In this document: piece by piece, positions 1 through 7,550 of the stretch
How the letters are laid out: the number at the start of each line of letters is the position of its first letter
How positions within the stretch are numbered: the first letter of the stretch is position 1
Assembly (NCBI GenBank): GCA_002479485.1
Contig: DLNM01000064.1
Location: 1-37,952, forward strand
Direction: 5' to 3'
DNA: 37,952 nucleotides
Source of the DNA: Firmicutes bacterium UBA7510
GTDB taxonomy: Bacteria; Bacillota; Clostridia; Tissierellales; Sedimentibacteraceae
Program-made: the position numbers and the translations under genes
Notes under the pieces: generated by a model
Told to the model about the DNA's origin: nothing
Database searches by the model: none
What the model saw: only the letters and a program-made list of their open reading frames with translations

Positions 1-34
1 CAGATATCTTTTTTTTATTTTTTGTCTATTTTTG

Positions 35-63
35 TTGAAAAAAAAGGAAAAAAATATTATAAT
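35..63 (+). promoter_or_regulatory. Sigma-A-type promoter for the zinc-ribbon gene pair
   Basis: TTGAAA at 35-40 and TATAAT at 58-63 are separated by 17 nt. This is a near-consensus vegetative promoter, about 95 nt upstream of the first start codon. In such A/T-rich DNA chance matches occur, but both boxes and the spacing fit. Confidence 0.55.
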
Positions 64-163
64 ATTAATTATATTGTTTTAATATTGTTATTAAATTTAC
101 AAAATAAATTAAATTTTTAAAAAATATATAATATATATATTATAATAATCTTGGAGGTTTTGA

Positions 164-2011
164 ATGTTTTGCGGAAAATGTGGCACAAAATTAGATGATA
201 GTGCTAAATTTTGTGGTAAATGCGGTACCAAGGTAAATAAGCAAACTAATAATGCAGGTGTAAATAACTTAAATAGTTTTATAGGTAATATTGTAAAAAA
301 AGCTGAGGAGCAGTCAACGGATAAGGATATTTTCAATCAATTAGAAGAAGCAAATGATAGTAAGCCTTCTAAAAAGGTGAAAAAAAGCAATGCAAAATTT
401 AAGATGAATTCAAAACCTAAAAAGAAAAATAACCCAAAATCCAGACCTAAAGCTAAAAAAAGCAAAAAAACGGTACAAAAAAAGAAGAATAAAAAATTAA
501 ATATTAAAGTTTTAGTATCTATTATAGCTACAGTTTTAGTTATGATAGCAGGTATTGCTTCATTTGTAATAATTAAATATGGTGATGATTTATTTGCTAA
601 TAATTATGTTAAAACTTCTATTTCCAAAACATTTAAACAATATGGTAAATATGGTAAGAAGGCTGATTTAATACCTAATTTACTACTAAGAGAAAATTCG
701 GAAAACAAATTGACTGATAGAGAATTGTATTTGGAAATTAAAGAGTCTCAAGGCGGACTAATTAATGAAAATATTTTAAGTAGCTTAAAGGGCTTATCAG
801 TTAAAACAAATGAAAAATATAATGCTGAAAAAGACTTATTTAATGCAAAATTAACATTCGCTAACAGTAATAAAGAAGAAATGTATGGAGAGATTTTTTC
901 ATCTCCTAGTGTTGCCACTTTAAGTATCCCAGGTTTGTATTCTGACACACTAGGTATAAACCTTAGTGAAAATGAAGATGCAATGGTTAATTCTCAATAT
1001 TATACCAAATTATCAGAAATAGTTGAATTGTTATCAGAATATGAAATGACTTATGCTGAAAGTAAAGAAGCAATAAAAGATAAATCCAAAAATCTTGTAA
1101 CTAACATTTTTACTAATAGTGAATACGAAATTGAAAGTAAGGATAAAGAATCAAATCTAAGAGTATATAACACTACGTTAGATAATAAATATATGTTGGA
1201 ATCACTTAAAACCTTCCTTAATGATATTAAAGAAGATGCGAACATTAAAAAAATGTTATCATATGCTTTTTATTTTATTGAAGGCAAATCGTTACATTTG
1301 ACTGAATCTGCACTTACTGGGAAAATAGATAGATTTATTGCCAATATAGATAATGCTATTGAACATAATAGAGTAGAAGATGTAGAATTAAAATTAGTCA
1401 TTAATGAAGATAAAATTATAAATAATGTAATATTTAACACTGTTATTGATGGGATTGGTGTATCAGTTAATATTGACTTACAAAATGAAGAAAAGTCATT
1501 TGACTATGATATAAGTATAAAATTATCAAAAGATACAGGCTATCTAAACTTTGATATAGAATCATTTATCAATGAAGTAGATGATAAAATAATGCGACAA
1601 AATGCATTAATTTTTAGTACATCATTAGGTGATAAAATAACATTATCTTCAAATGAGGACTATAATGTAAAAGATTATAGTTATAGTAACAATATAGATT
1701 TTATTGTTGATAGTACATATGAAAATCTTTCTTTAGGTTATAATTTAAACGGTAAATATCAAATTGAAAAAGATTTACAAAAGCTAAACATAGATAGCTT
1801 GAAGTTAAATGCTAAAACAGTATTATATAAATTTGATTTTGACTTTAATGGATATGTGCAACAACAAAATTCAAATTTAATTGAGGAAACAAATTTAGAT
1901 AATGTAGTTTTTATAGATAATATGTCAGAGAAAGAAATAGAGAAAATTAAATCAGAAATTTACAAAAACGGATTGGAATTTTTAGACCTATTTGAAAAAG
2001 GAAAGTGGTAA
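164..2011 (+). CDS. Membrane-anchored zinc-ribbon protein with large extracellular domain (TcaA-like architecture)
   Basis: A 615-residue protein. It starts with a four-cysteine zinc ribbon (C3, C6, C17, C20), followed by a Lys-rich, probably disordered linker (about residues 60-112). One hydrophobic segment lies near residues 114-137, and about 475 hydrophilic residues follow. The predicted topology is an N-terminal ribbon in the cytosol and a C-terminal domain outside the membrane. This order (ribbon, TM, large outer domain) resembles TcaA-type envelope proteins, but I do not recognise the outer domain. GGAGG at 153-157 supports the start. Another zinc-ribbon gene follows after 26 nt, so the two are probably co-transcribed. 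A role in envelope sensing or stress is inferred from architecture only. Confidence 0.8.
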   Translation: MFCGKCGTKLDDSAKFCGKCGTKVNKQTNNAGVNNLNSFIGNIVKKAEEQSTDKDIFNQLEEANDSKPSKKVKKSNAKFKMNSKPKKKNNPKSRPKAKKSKKTVQKKKNKKLNIKVLVSIIATVLVMIAGIASFVIIKYGDDLFANNYVKTSISKTFKQYGKYGKKADLIPNLLLRENSENKLTDRELYLEIKESQGGLINENILSSLKGLSVKTNEKYNAEKDLFNAKLTFANSNKEEMYGEIFSSPSVATLSIPGLYSDTLGINLSENEDAMVNSQYYTKLSEIVELLSEYEMTYAESKEAIKDKSKNLVTNIFTNSEYEIESKDKESNLRVYNTTLDNKYMLESLKTFLNDIKEDANIKKMLSYAFYFIEGKSLHLTESALTGKIDRFIANIDNAIEHNRVEDVELKLVINEDKIINNVIFNTVIDGIGVSVNIDLQNEEKSFDYDISIKLSKDTGYLNFDIESFINEVDDKIMRQNALIFSTSLGDKITLSSNEDYNVKDYSYSNNIDFIVDSTYENLSLGYNLNGKYQIEKDLQKLNIDSLKLNAKTVLYKFDFDFNGYVQQQNSNLIEETNLDNVVFIDNMSEKEIEKIKSEIYKNGLEFLDLFEKGKW

Positions 2012-2037
2012 TAGAATTTTTATAGAAGGAGAGTAAC

Positions 2038-2541
2038 ATGAGTTTTTTTAATAAGAAAGGCTTACCTATTAATAAGATTGAAATTGGTAGTAAAAAAATT
2101 AAGAAAAGTAGTGATGTAGGAAAGCTAGAAGAAAAAATAAATCAAGAAAATTCGGAAATCAAAGAAACATTAATCGAAATTGGTAAACTATATTATGAGT
2201 TATATAAAAATGATTCTCATGAAAAGCTAGTACCACTATGCAATGTAGTTGACGAGTCATATAGAATAATTGGATTATGTGAAAAACAAATAATGCTATT
2301 ACAAGGTGTGCAGTTATGCCCGAATTGTAAAGCACATGTAAGCTTAGATTCTTTATTTTGCAACAAATGCGGAACTAAGATTGATTCTTTGGAAGACGAT
2401 AATAGTCTAGAAAATATTGGATCTAGTAACTCTTCAAAACTTGTAGAGCCTAAGCTAGAATCCATTAAATGTCGTGAATGTGGTAGTAATATGCCTGGTG
2501 ATACAGTTTTTTGTACAAACTGTGGAGCAAAAATAAAATAA
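2038..2541 (+). CDS. Soluble protein with two C-terminal zinc ribbons
   Basis: A 167-residue protein with no membrane segment. Residues about 25-90 are charged and helical and probably form a coiled coil. Two four-cysteine ribbons follow: C94/C97/C108/C111 and C145/C148/C159/C162, each ending in a CGxKI-type turn. They are joined by an acidic, Ser-rich linker. A purine-rich AAGGAGAG site precedes the ATG by several bases. It lies 26 nt after the membrane zinc-ribbon protein, so the pair may be a soluble and membrane-bound set of partners. The precise function is unknown. Confidence 0.8.
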   Translation: MSFFNKKGLPINKIEIGSKKIKKSSDVGKLEEKINQENSEIKETLIEIGKLYYELYKNDSHEKLVPLCNVVDESYRIIGLCEKQIMLLQGVQLCPNCKAHVSLDSLFCNKCGTKIDSLEDDNSLENIGSSNSSKLVEPKLESIKCRECGSNMPGDTVFCTNCGAKIK

Positions 2542-2542
2542 A

Positions 2543-2570
2543 GCAATCAAAGAATTGATTGCATTAATTT
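2543..2570. terminator. Convergent intrinsic terminator
   Basis: A perfect 8-bp stem (GCAATCAA/TTGATTGC) with an AGAA loop spans 2543-2562. The minus-strand transcript then reads TTTATTTTATTTTTG, a good U-tract; the plus side is only AT-rich. The stop codon of the minus-strand regulator gene (2547-2549) lies inside the stem. Confidence 0.7.
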
Positions 2571-3929
2571 ATCAATAAAATTATATAAATTATCATTGTT
2601 GATACCGCTGTAATTAAGCGAGAATAATATCTTATTTGAAGTATGATTAATAATTTCAATTAGGATATTATTTTTTTTACATTCAGTAAGCATATCTTCT
2701 ATTAGCTTATTTGTATAAGCTTCAAGCACTAGATGAAATCCTGAATCAGAATTTACTATTGTAACTTTATCTTTATAATTTTGGTTAATATAATTTGTTA
2801 TAAGAATATTTTTCTTTTTATAAATTCTTCTTATTTTTCTTAGATGCTTAGTTATATGACCTTCTTTCATGAATAATGAAAGTACAATTTGATCTATTTT
2901 AGACGTGGATTGAGTGTATTTATACTTAATTTTTTGATATCTATCTATTAATTTTTTCGGTATAATCATATAACTAATTCTAAGTGATGGTAATAAAGTT
3001 TTAGAAAACGAACCTAGATAAATAACACAGTCATTATTATCGAGACCTTGTAAACAAGGTATAGGCATCCCATCATATCTTATAATTCCATCATAATCAT
3101 CCTCTATTATTAGACCATCGACACTATAAGCCCAATTTAATAACTCTAATCTTTTATTTATTGGCATTACGTCACCTAAAGGATATTGATGTGATGGACT
3201 GACATATAGTAGTTTTGATTTAGAATTATATAAGCTGTCTATTGATAAAGAATCTTTATTTACCGGTATATGATTTATTTTAAACATATAGTCTTCAAAA
3301 ATATATTCTGCTTTTTTATAGCCTGGTGTTTCTATAGATACGCAATTATAGTCATTTTTTAAAATACCTGTCAAAATACCTAACAAATATTGAATTCCTG
3401 CACCCACTATAACCTGTTCAGGATTAGTTTTTCCGCCTCTTAGATTGTTAACAAATTCAGCTATTTCATAGCGAAGTTCATATTCTCCTTGGACCGAACC
3501 TCCTGTGTAAATATTAGTTACTTCTTCAGTTATGATTTTATTATATAGTTTTTTCCAAATATTTACATTAAAGCTAGTTGAATCTACTCCATTATTTTTG
3601 TAGATGTATTCATCTGCTATTGTTTTTTCAAAATTATGAGTTGGTGTGAATTCTTTACTATATTTGTAGCTACCAATTTCATTGATAAAAAAGCCCTTTT
3701 TCGGAATGTTTTCAATATATCCCTCTACAATTAGCTGATTATATGTATTTTCAATAGTTGTTTTACTTATATTTAGCAGTGAAGCTGCCTCTCTTATTGA
3801 AGGTAGCTTATAGTTTGCTTTAAAGTTGTTATTTACTATTTCGTTTTTTATATAGTCATACAGCTGTATATATAAAGGGGTTTTACTGTTTTTATTTATT
3901 GATATAGAAAAATGTAATTTTTTATCCAT
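2547..3929 (-). CDS. MocR/PdxR-type regulator: GntR winged helix fused to aminotransferase fold
   Basis: A 460-residue protein. The N-terminal winged helix-turn-helix (about residues 10-75) has the GntR pattern LPSIREAA...SKTTIENTYNQL. The rest is a class I/II aminotransferase-like domain. The PLP-lysine region is visible as the SFSKTLLPSLR segment, with an upstream EDDYDG motif. MocR-family proteins bind PLP through this lysine and often control PLP synthesis, GABA or amino-acid genes; the target here is unknown, as no pdx gene is adjacent. ATG at 3929 is chosen because GGAGG (3935-3939) sits just upstream of it and would overlap a longer TTG start at 3941. Confidence 0.88.
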   Translation of the reverse strand: MDKKLHFSISINKNSKTPLYIQLYDYIKNEIVNNNFKANYKLPSIREAASLLNISKTTIENTYNQLIVEGYIENIPKKGFFINEIGSYKYSKEFTPTHNFEKTIADEYIYKNNGVDSTSFNVNIWKKLYNKIITEEVTNIYTGGSVQGEYELRYEIAEFVNNLRGGKTNPEQVIVGAGIQYLLGILTGILKNDYNCVSIETPGYKKAEYIFEDYMFKINHIPVNKDSLSIDSLYNSKSKLLYVSPSHQYPLGDVMPINKRLELLNWAYSVDGLIIEDDYDGIIRYDGMPIPCLQGLDNNDCVIYLGSFSKTLLPSLRISYMIIPKKLIDRYQKIKYKYTQSTSKIDQIVLSLFMKEGHITKHLRKIRRIYKKKNILITNYINQNYKDKVTIVNSDSGFHLVLEAYTNKLIEDMLTECKKNNILIEIINHTSNKILFSLNYSGINNDNLYNFIDKLMQSIL

Positions 3930-3991
3930 ACAAACCTCCAAACTGTACCTTTTAAAAATATAATTTTAATTAAATACTAAAGTACAAATTT

Positions 3992-4019
3992 ATTATATCA
4001 CAAAAATACTTCTGGTAAA
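3992..4019 (-). promoter_or_regulatory. Extended -10 promoter of the MocR-type regulator gene
   Basis: On the minus strand TTTACC (4014-4019) and TATAAT (3992-3997) are separated by 16 nt, with TGA directly before TATAAT (extended -10). The 5' leader would be about 55 nt. Confidence 0.5.
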
Positions 4020-4089
4020 TAAGAATTTAGCTTAAAAAAGTTAGTATAAAATAATTGCTTCTACTTACTTCTACTACAAATCTAAGGGA

Positions 4090-4198
4090 AGCGAAGCATA
4101 TAAAAAACGTTTCTGATTCCGTGATTAGGTTTCCCTTGATTTTTGTAAGGAGGGGAAAGCCTCATCAAGTCACATAAACGTTTTTTATATACTTCGCT
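4090..4198. repeat. 109-bp element with 23-bp imperfect terminal inverted repeats
   Basis: The arms 4090-4112 and 4176-4198 are inverted copies matching at 22 of 23 positions (core ATATAAAAAACGTTT). The interior contains a second, weaker stem: GTGATTAGGTTTCCC (4121-4135) against GGGGAAAGCCT (4153-4163) and TCAC (4170-4173). The whole element can fold as one long branched hairpin. It could be a MITE-like element or a structured RNA. There is no open reading frame of interest, and no flanking target duplication is obvious. A related sequence begins at 37927. Confidence 0.7.
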
Positions 4199-4211
4199 AT
4201 TCATAGCAATC

Positions 4212-4260
4212 GATACTCGAAGAAAAATAAAAGGATTTTTCTTTGAGTATCTTTGTCTTT
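4212..4260 (+). terminator. Strong hairpin with U-rich tail, orphan terminator
   Basis: The arms 4212-4228 and 4235-4251 pair over 17 positions (one G-U), with a 6-nt loop, followed by TTTGTCTTT. It lies in the divergent gap between the MocR regulator and the pseudouridine synthase. It therefore terminates no annotated gene and suggests an upstream untranslated transcript containing the 4090-4198 structure. Confidence 0.55.
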
Positions 4261-4382
4261 GGCAGAGCTGTTTACTAAGATTTAACTTGCCAATACATTA
4301 GCTAAGTTAAATTATTATTTATTTTTGTATTATTTTCTGTTAAACTAAGTTAGTATTTTAATTATTAAGTATAGGAGTAATT
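4261..4382. other. Intergenic region upstream of the pseudouridine synthase gene
   Basis: The gap of about 450 nt from 3930 to 4382 holds the MocR promoter, the 109-bp inverted repeat and the orphan terminator. The last 120 nt is AT-rich with a loose dyad, TTTAACTT (4281-4288) and AAGTTAAA (4304-4311). No convincing promoter for the downstream gene was found. Confidence 0.4.
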
Positions 4383-5084
4383 ATGGATTTAAATATATTG
4401 TTTGAAGATAAATATCTTATAGCAGTTGAAAAACCTCAAAGTATGCCGGTTCAAAGTGATAAAACAAACGATGAAGATTTAATGTTATATGTAAAAAAAT
4501 ACTTGAGAGAAAAGAGTGGTCATGAAGAGCCATATCTAGGTCTTATACATAGAATTGATAGACCAGTAGGTGGGGTAGTTGTTTTTGCGAAGAACAAATT
4601 TGCGAATTCAGAGCTTTCCGAGCAAATTAGAACAAATGTCATAAAAAAAGAATACATGGTTGTTGTTTGTGGAAAACCAAATAATGATGAAGGTATATTA
4701 GAAGATTATATGAAAAAATTAGTTACAATCAATATGTCTAAGATAACTAATTCCGATGATAAAAATGCTAAACTTGCCAGATTAAAATATAATACAATCG
4801 AAACTTTAGAGGATAAAGAGTACGGTTTGCTTAGCTTAGTTAAAGTTGAACTTTATACAGGAAGACATCATCAAATTAGATTACAGTTATCAAATAATAT
4901 GATGCCTATTTGGGGAGATAATAAATATAATAAGGTATTTGTAAAGAAAAAAGAATTTACTAATATAGCTTTGTGGTCATATAAATATGCTTTCAAGCAC
5001 CCGAAAACTAAAGTAGATATTATTACTGAAAGTGTTCCTAAAGATATATTTCCATTTAATTTATTTAAAGAAATATTAAAATAA
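4383..5084 (+). CDS. RluA-family pseudouridine synthase
   Basis: A 233-residue enzyme that isomerises uridine to pseudouridine in rRNA or tRNA. The family's catalytic motif is seen as HRIDRPVGGVVVFAK near residues 57-71, with the catalytic aspartate in HRID. The KKEYMVVV strand and the GRHHQIRLQLS motif (about residues 160-170) are typical. There is no N-terminal S4 domain, so it is a short, catalytic-domain-only member. AGGAG at 4373-4377 precedes the ATG. The target nucleotide cannot be read from sequence. Confidence 0.88.
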   Translation: MDLNILFEDKYLIAVEKPQSMPVQSDKTNDEDLMLYVKKYLREKSGHEEPYLGLIHRIDRPVGGVVVFAKNKFANSELSEQIRTNVIKKEYMVVVCGKPNNDEGILEDYMKKLVTINMSKITNSDDKNAKLARLKYNTIETLEDKEYGLLSLVKVELYTGRHHQIRLQLSNNMMPIWGDNKYNKVFVKKKEFTNIALWSYKYAFKHPKTKVDIITESVPKDIFPFNLFKEILK

Positions 5085-5096
5085 AAGTGGTTTATA

Positions 5097-5124
5097 TTGA
5101 CAATGCATTTTAAAATGTTACAAT
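5097..5124 (+). promoter_or_regulatory. Promoter of the YczE-like gene, with dyad in the spacer
   Basis: TTGACA (5097-5102) and TACAAT (5119-5124) are separated by 16 nt. A 12-bp palindrome CATTTTAAAATG (5106-5117) occupies the spacer and could be an operator. The predicted start near 5131 gives a leader of about 55 nt. Confidence 0.6.
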
Positions 5125-5188
5125 TAATGTGAAAAGGGTGAAAGAATATTTAGAAGATGAATAATAAAATATAGGAAGAGAGACTAGA

Positions 5189-5863
5189 ATGTTAAATTTG
5201 AAAAAAAGTAGTTTATTTTTACGTTATGTAAAGTTAATGATTGGGTTGTTTATTTGTGCTGTTGGTCAAAACTTATTTTTGTATTGTGATCTCGGAATGA
5301 ACCCTTGGAATGTGTTTCATCAAGGATTATCATTGCATCTACCTATAACATTAGGACAAGCCTCTCAAACAGTTGGATTAATAATAATAACTATATGTAT
5401 GTTTTTTAAAATTTTTCCTGGAATAGCAACAATATTAAATATGTATTTTATTGGTTTTTTCGTTGATATGCTTATTAATTCAAATATTATGTCAACACCT
5501 GAAACAATGATTGGTAAGGTAATAATGTGTGTAAGCGGAGTTGTAGTATTGTCACTTGGTATGTTTTTATACATGAGTCAAGAGCTAGGAGCAGGTCCGA
5601 GAGATGGTCTCATGCTTGCATTGACACAAAGAACTAGATTTAAAGTTGGAACTATAAGAAACTTCATGGAGATAACAGTTTTAATTGTGGGAATTTTACT
5701 TGGTGGCAAATTTGGAGCAGGTACAATTATAGCTAGCTTTCTGGCAGGACCAGCATTACAAACTATATTTAAGATATTTAAGTCAAATCCAAAAGAATTA
5801 AAACAAGAAAATTTAATTGAAGTATATAATAAATTAAAATTGAAAATTAATTATAATAAGTAA
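5189..5863 (+). CDS. YczE/YyaS-type membrane protein
   Basis: A 224-residue integral membrane protein with about five hydrophobic segments. The family signature is visible: LGMNPWNVFHQGLS near residue 35 and QELGAGPRDGLMLAL near residue 130, followed by GTIRNFMEI and GGKFGAGTIIASFLAGP. YczE/YyaS/YitT-like proteins are widespread in Firmicutes; their transported substrate, if any, is not established. The gene has its own TTGACA promoter and a strong terminator, so it is probably monocistronic. GGAAGAG precedes the ATG. Confidence 0.85.
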   Translation: MLNLKKSSLFLRYVKLMIGLFICAVGQNLFLYCDLGMNPWNVFHQGLSLHLPITLGQASQTVGLIIITICMFFKIFPGIATILNMYFIGFFVDMLINSNIMSTPETMIGKVIMCVSGVVVLSLGMFLYMSQELGAGPRDGLMLALTQRTRFKVGTIRNFMEITVLIVGILLGGKFGAGTIIASFLAGPALQTIFKIFKSNPKELKQENLIEVYNKLKLKINYNK

Positions 5864-5922
5864 AACAAATATATTAATTACGGACTTAACTTAATTAAGA
5901 ATGGTAAATTGAAAAATGAATG

Positions 5923-5977
5923 AAAAATGCTATGCATTTTTATTGATATAATAAAATGCGTAGCATTTTTTTATTTT
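5923..5977 (+). terminator. Intrinsic terminator after the YczE-like gene
   Basis: An 18-bp stem (5923-5940 with 5953-5970, one G-U) contains ATGCTATGCAT/ATGCGTAGCAT and runs into seven or more T residues. Confidence 0.85.
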
Positions 5978-6005
5978 ATGTTTTTGTCGGATTTTTATTT
6001 ATTAT

Positions 6006-6034
6006 TCATACTATATAAACATAACTCATATAAT
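6006..6034 (+). promoter_or_regulatory. Sigma-E-like promoter of yabP
   Basis: TCATACT (6006-6012) matches the sigma-E -35 pattern KMATATT at 6 of 7 positions. After 14 nt, CATATAAT (6027-6034) resembles the -10 pattern CATACAHT. Control of yabPQ by the mother-cell factor sigma-E is known in Bacillus; the site here is inferred. The leader is only about 15 nt. Confidence 0.5.
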
Positions 6035-6056
6035 TTAATATTCAGGGGGTGTTAAA

Positions 6057-6329
6057 TTGGAAGAGAAAATAATTCAAACTTTAACTCTCGAAAATAGAGA
6101 AAGATTAGGAATAACAGGCGTAGAAAGGGTTGAAAGCTTTAATAATGAAAATGTTATATTAGCAACTAATAAAGGGAGACTAACTATAAAAGGAAGTAAT
6201 ATATCTATCAGTAAATTAAATGTTGAAGAAGGAAGACTTACCGTTAACGGAAATATAAATTCTTTATTATATACAGAAAATAATGCTGAAAAGGATAAAT
6301 CGGGTTTAGTAAAGAAAATTTTCAGATGA
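6057..6329 (+). CDS. yabP: Sporulation protein YabP
   Basis: A 90-residue YabP-family protein with the typical pattern NRERLGITGVERVESFNNEN followed by a G-rich beta-strand region (KGSNISISKLNVEEGRL). In Bacillus YabP is made in the mother cell under sigma-E and is needed for normal spore formation, but its biochemical role is unknown. The start is TTG with AGGGGG at 6044-6049. It lies 13 nt before yabQ and then a divIC-type gene, the conserved order in sporulating Firmicutes. Confidence 0.92.
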   Translation: MEEKIIQTLTLENRERLGITGVERVESFNNENVILATNKGRLTIKGSNISISKLNVEEGRLTVNGNINSLLYTENNAEKDKSGLVKKIFR

Positions 6330-6342
6330 TGAAAGGATATTA

Positions 6343-6933
6343 ATGATGAGTGCTGTGCCTTATTCTCAAGAAATAATATTTTTAACGTCAGTACTTGGAG
6401 GAGTGCTTTTAGGATTATTATGGGATTTTTATAGATTATTACGACATTATATTCCCTTAGGTAAAGTAGGTACGGCGCTAGGTGATATTGTATATTGGAT
6501 AATTAGCTTATATGTTGGACTTAGCATAATAATAAATATAAGCTGGGGAAATGTAAGATTATTTATTTTAATCGGCTTTTTAATTGGAGCCTTAGTTTAT
6601 TTTTATATTTTTAGCAATATTATATTAAATTTATGTATAACTTTAATCAATTTTGTTATACAAGCAATTATAAAAATATATGGTGTCATAATTTTTCCTA
6701 TTAAATTTTTCATAAAAAGGTTGAAATTTTTCCTAATACCATATAAAATGAAAGTAGACACTAAAATTCAGAATAAGAAAAAAGAAATTAAATTTTATAT
6801 ATATAAACATAAGCAAAACGTTGAAGTTAAGAAAAAACAAAAACTTAAGAAGAAAAAAATTAAGAAACTTATGAGGGAGCAACAGAAAAATGCACAAAAA
6901 TTCAAAAATAATAGAGCTGCCAGTAAGAAATGA
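6343..6933 (+). CDS. yabQ: Sporulation protein YabQ
   Basis: A 196-residue membrane protein. The N-terminal half has about four hydrophobic segments (roughly residues 8-110, including the LGGVLLGLLWDFYR motif typical of YabQ). The C-terminal 70 residues are strongly basic, rich in Lys, and presumably cytosolic. In Bacillus YabQ localises to the forespore outer membrane and is needed for the cortex. Two successive ATG codons (6343, 6346) are possible starts. Its 3' end overlaps the next gene by 44 nt, suggesting translational coupling. Confidence 0.9.
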   Translation: MMSAVPYSQEIIFLTSVLGGVLLGLLWDFYRLLRHYIPLGKVGTALGDIVYWIISLYVGLSIIINISWGNVRLFILIGFLIGALVYFYIFSNIILNLCITLINFVIQAIIKIYGVIIFPIKFFIKRLKFFLIPYKMKVDTKIQNKKKEIKFYIYKHKQNVEVKKKQKLKKKKIKKLMREQQKNAQKFKNNRAASKK

Positions 6934-7345
6934 CAATAATGCTGATAAGAACATAAAAAAAGCAGCACACAAAAAGAAAAGAAAACTAAATTTAATAAAC
7001 TTAGTTTTTGTTGTATTTATGTTGTATTTTTTTATGACTGTAACATCACAAAAGCAAATGATAAGAAATCTTGATGAACAGATTGCACAAAAAGAAACTC
7101 AAAGGGATTCTGTTAAGAAAAAAGCGGAAAGCCTAGCCAGCGATGTTGCAAGTATAGATGATCAGCAGGTTTTATTAGAAGTTGTTGAGAGAGTTGCTCG
7201 TAATGAATATAAAATGGTTAAACCTAATGAAATAATATATATAGATAAAAACAAAATGAACAATAAATTTATAATGGGTATAGGATATGAGCAGGATAAT
7301 ATAAACATTAAAGACAGCAGTGAAAATAGTGGAAATAATGAATAA
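6890..7345 (+). CDS. divIC: DivIC/FtsL-type septum formation initiator
   Basis: A 151-residue bitopic protein: a basic N-terminus, one TM segment (about residues 38-57), and an extracytoplasmic coiled coil (QKQMIRNLDEQIAQKETQRD onward). It ends with the family motif ERVARNEYKMVKPNEIIYID. It is expected to join FtsL/DivIB-type proteins in the divisome. The start lies within yabQ, with GAGGGAG about 10 nt upstream. The position after yabPQ matches divIC in Bacillus. The tail of about 30 residues after the motif is Asn/Lys-rich. Confidence 0.87.
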   Translation: MHKNSKIIELPVRNDNNADKNIKKAAHKKKRKLNLINLVFVVFMLYFFMTVTSQKQMIRNLDEQIAQKETQRDSVKKKAESLASDVASIDDQQVLLEVVERVARNEYKMVKPNEIIYIDKNKMNNKFIMGIGYEQDNINIKDSSENSGNNE

Positions 7346-7358
7346 TTGAGTACTTATT

Positions 7359-7388
7359 AAAACTACATTTTAGTATGTAGTTTTTTTT
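7359..7388 (+). terminator. Terminator after the yabPQ-divIC operon
   Basis: A 10-bp stem AAAACTACAT/ATGTAGTTTT (7359-7368, 7375-7384) with a 6-nt loop and a T-tract. Confidence 0.85.
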
Positions 7389-7464
7389 ATACCATAAGTT
7401 CGGGGACTGTTATTTCGCCATTTTTTGATAATGAGAAAAAATCTTTTTTTGTAAAAACAAGGTT

Positions 7465-7497
7465 TTGACAGTATATTACATTTATATTAGTTATTAT
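7465..7497 (+). promoter_or_regulatory. spoIIE promoter with 21-bp spacer and overlapping Spo0A-like box
   Basis: TTGACA (7465-7470) is followed 21 nt later by TATTAT (7492-7497). The -35 region read on the minus strand is TGTCAAA, one base from the Spo0A box TGTCGAA. Bacillus spoIIE and spoIIG promoters have the same unusual 21-22 nt spacing with 0A boxes at -35, which require Spo0A~P. No better 17-nt-spaced -10 is present. Confidence 0.55.
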
Positions 7498-7517
7498 TTA
7501 ACATATAGTATCATAGT

Positions 7518-7532
7518 CTCAGCTACGCTGAG
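7518..7532. repeat. Palindrome upstream of the spoIIE ribosome-binding site
   Basis: CTCAGC-TAC-GCTGAG, a perfect 6-bp hairpin with a 3-nt loop. It is followed at once by CCATAGGGGTG, which holds the Shine-Dalgarno sequence. It belongs to the GTCTC...GAGAC-like family seen at other gene starts in this window. Confidence 0.7.
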
Positions 7533-7550
7533 CCATAGGGGTGTGAATAT

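Noticed and set aside
4121..4175. Riboswitch-like core inside the 4090 element
   Set aside because: I compared it by eye with purine, cobalamin, c-di-GMP, preQ1, SAM and T-box patterns and found no conserved core; it is reported only as a structured element.
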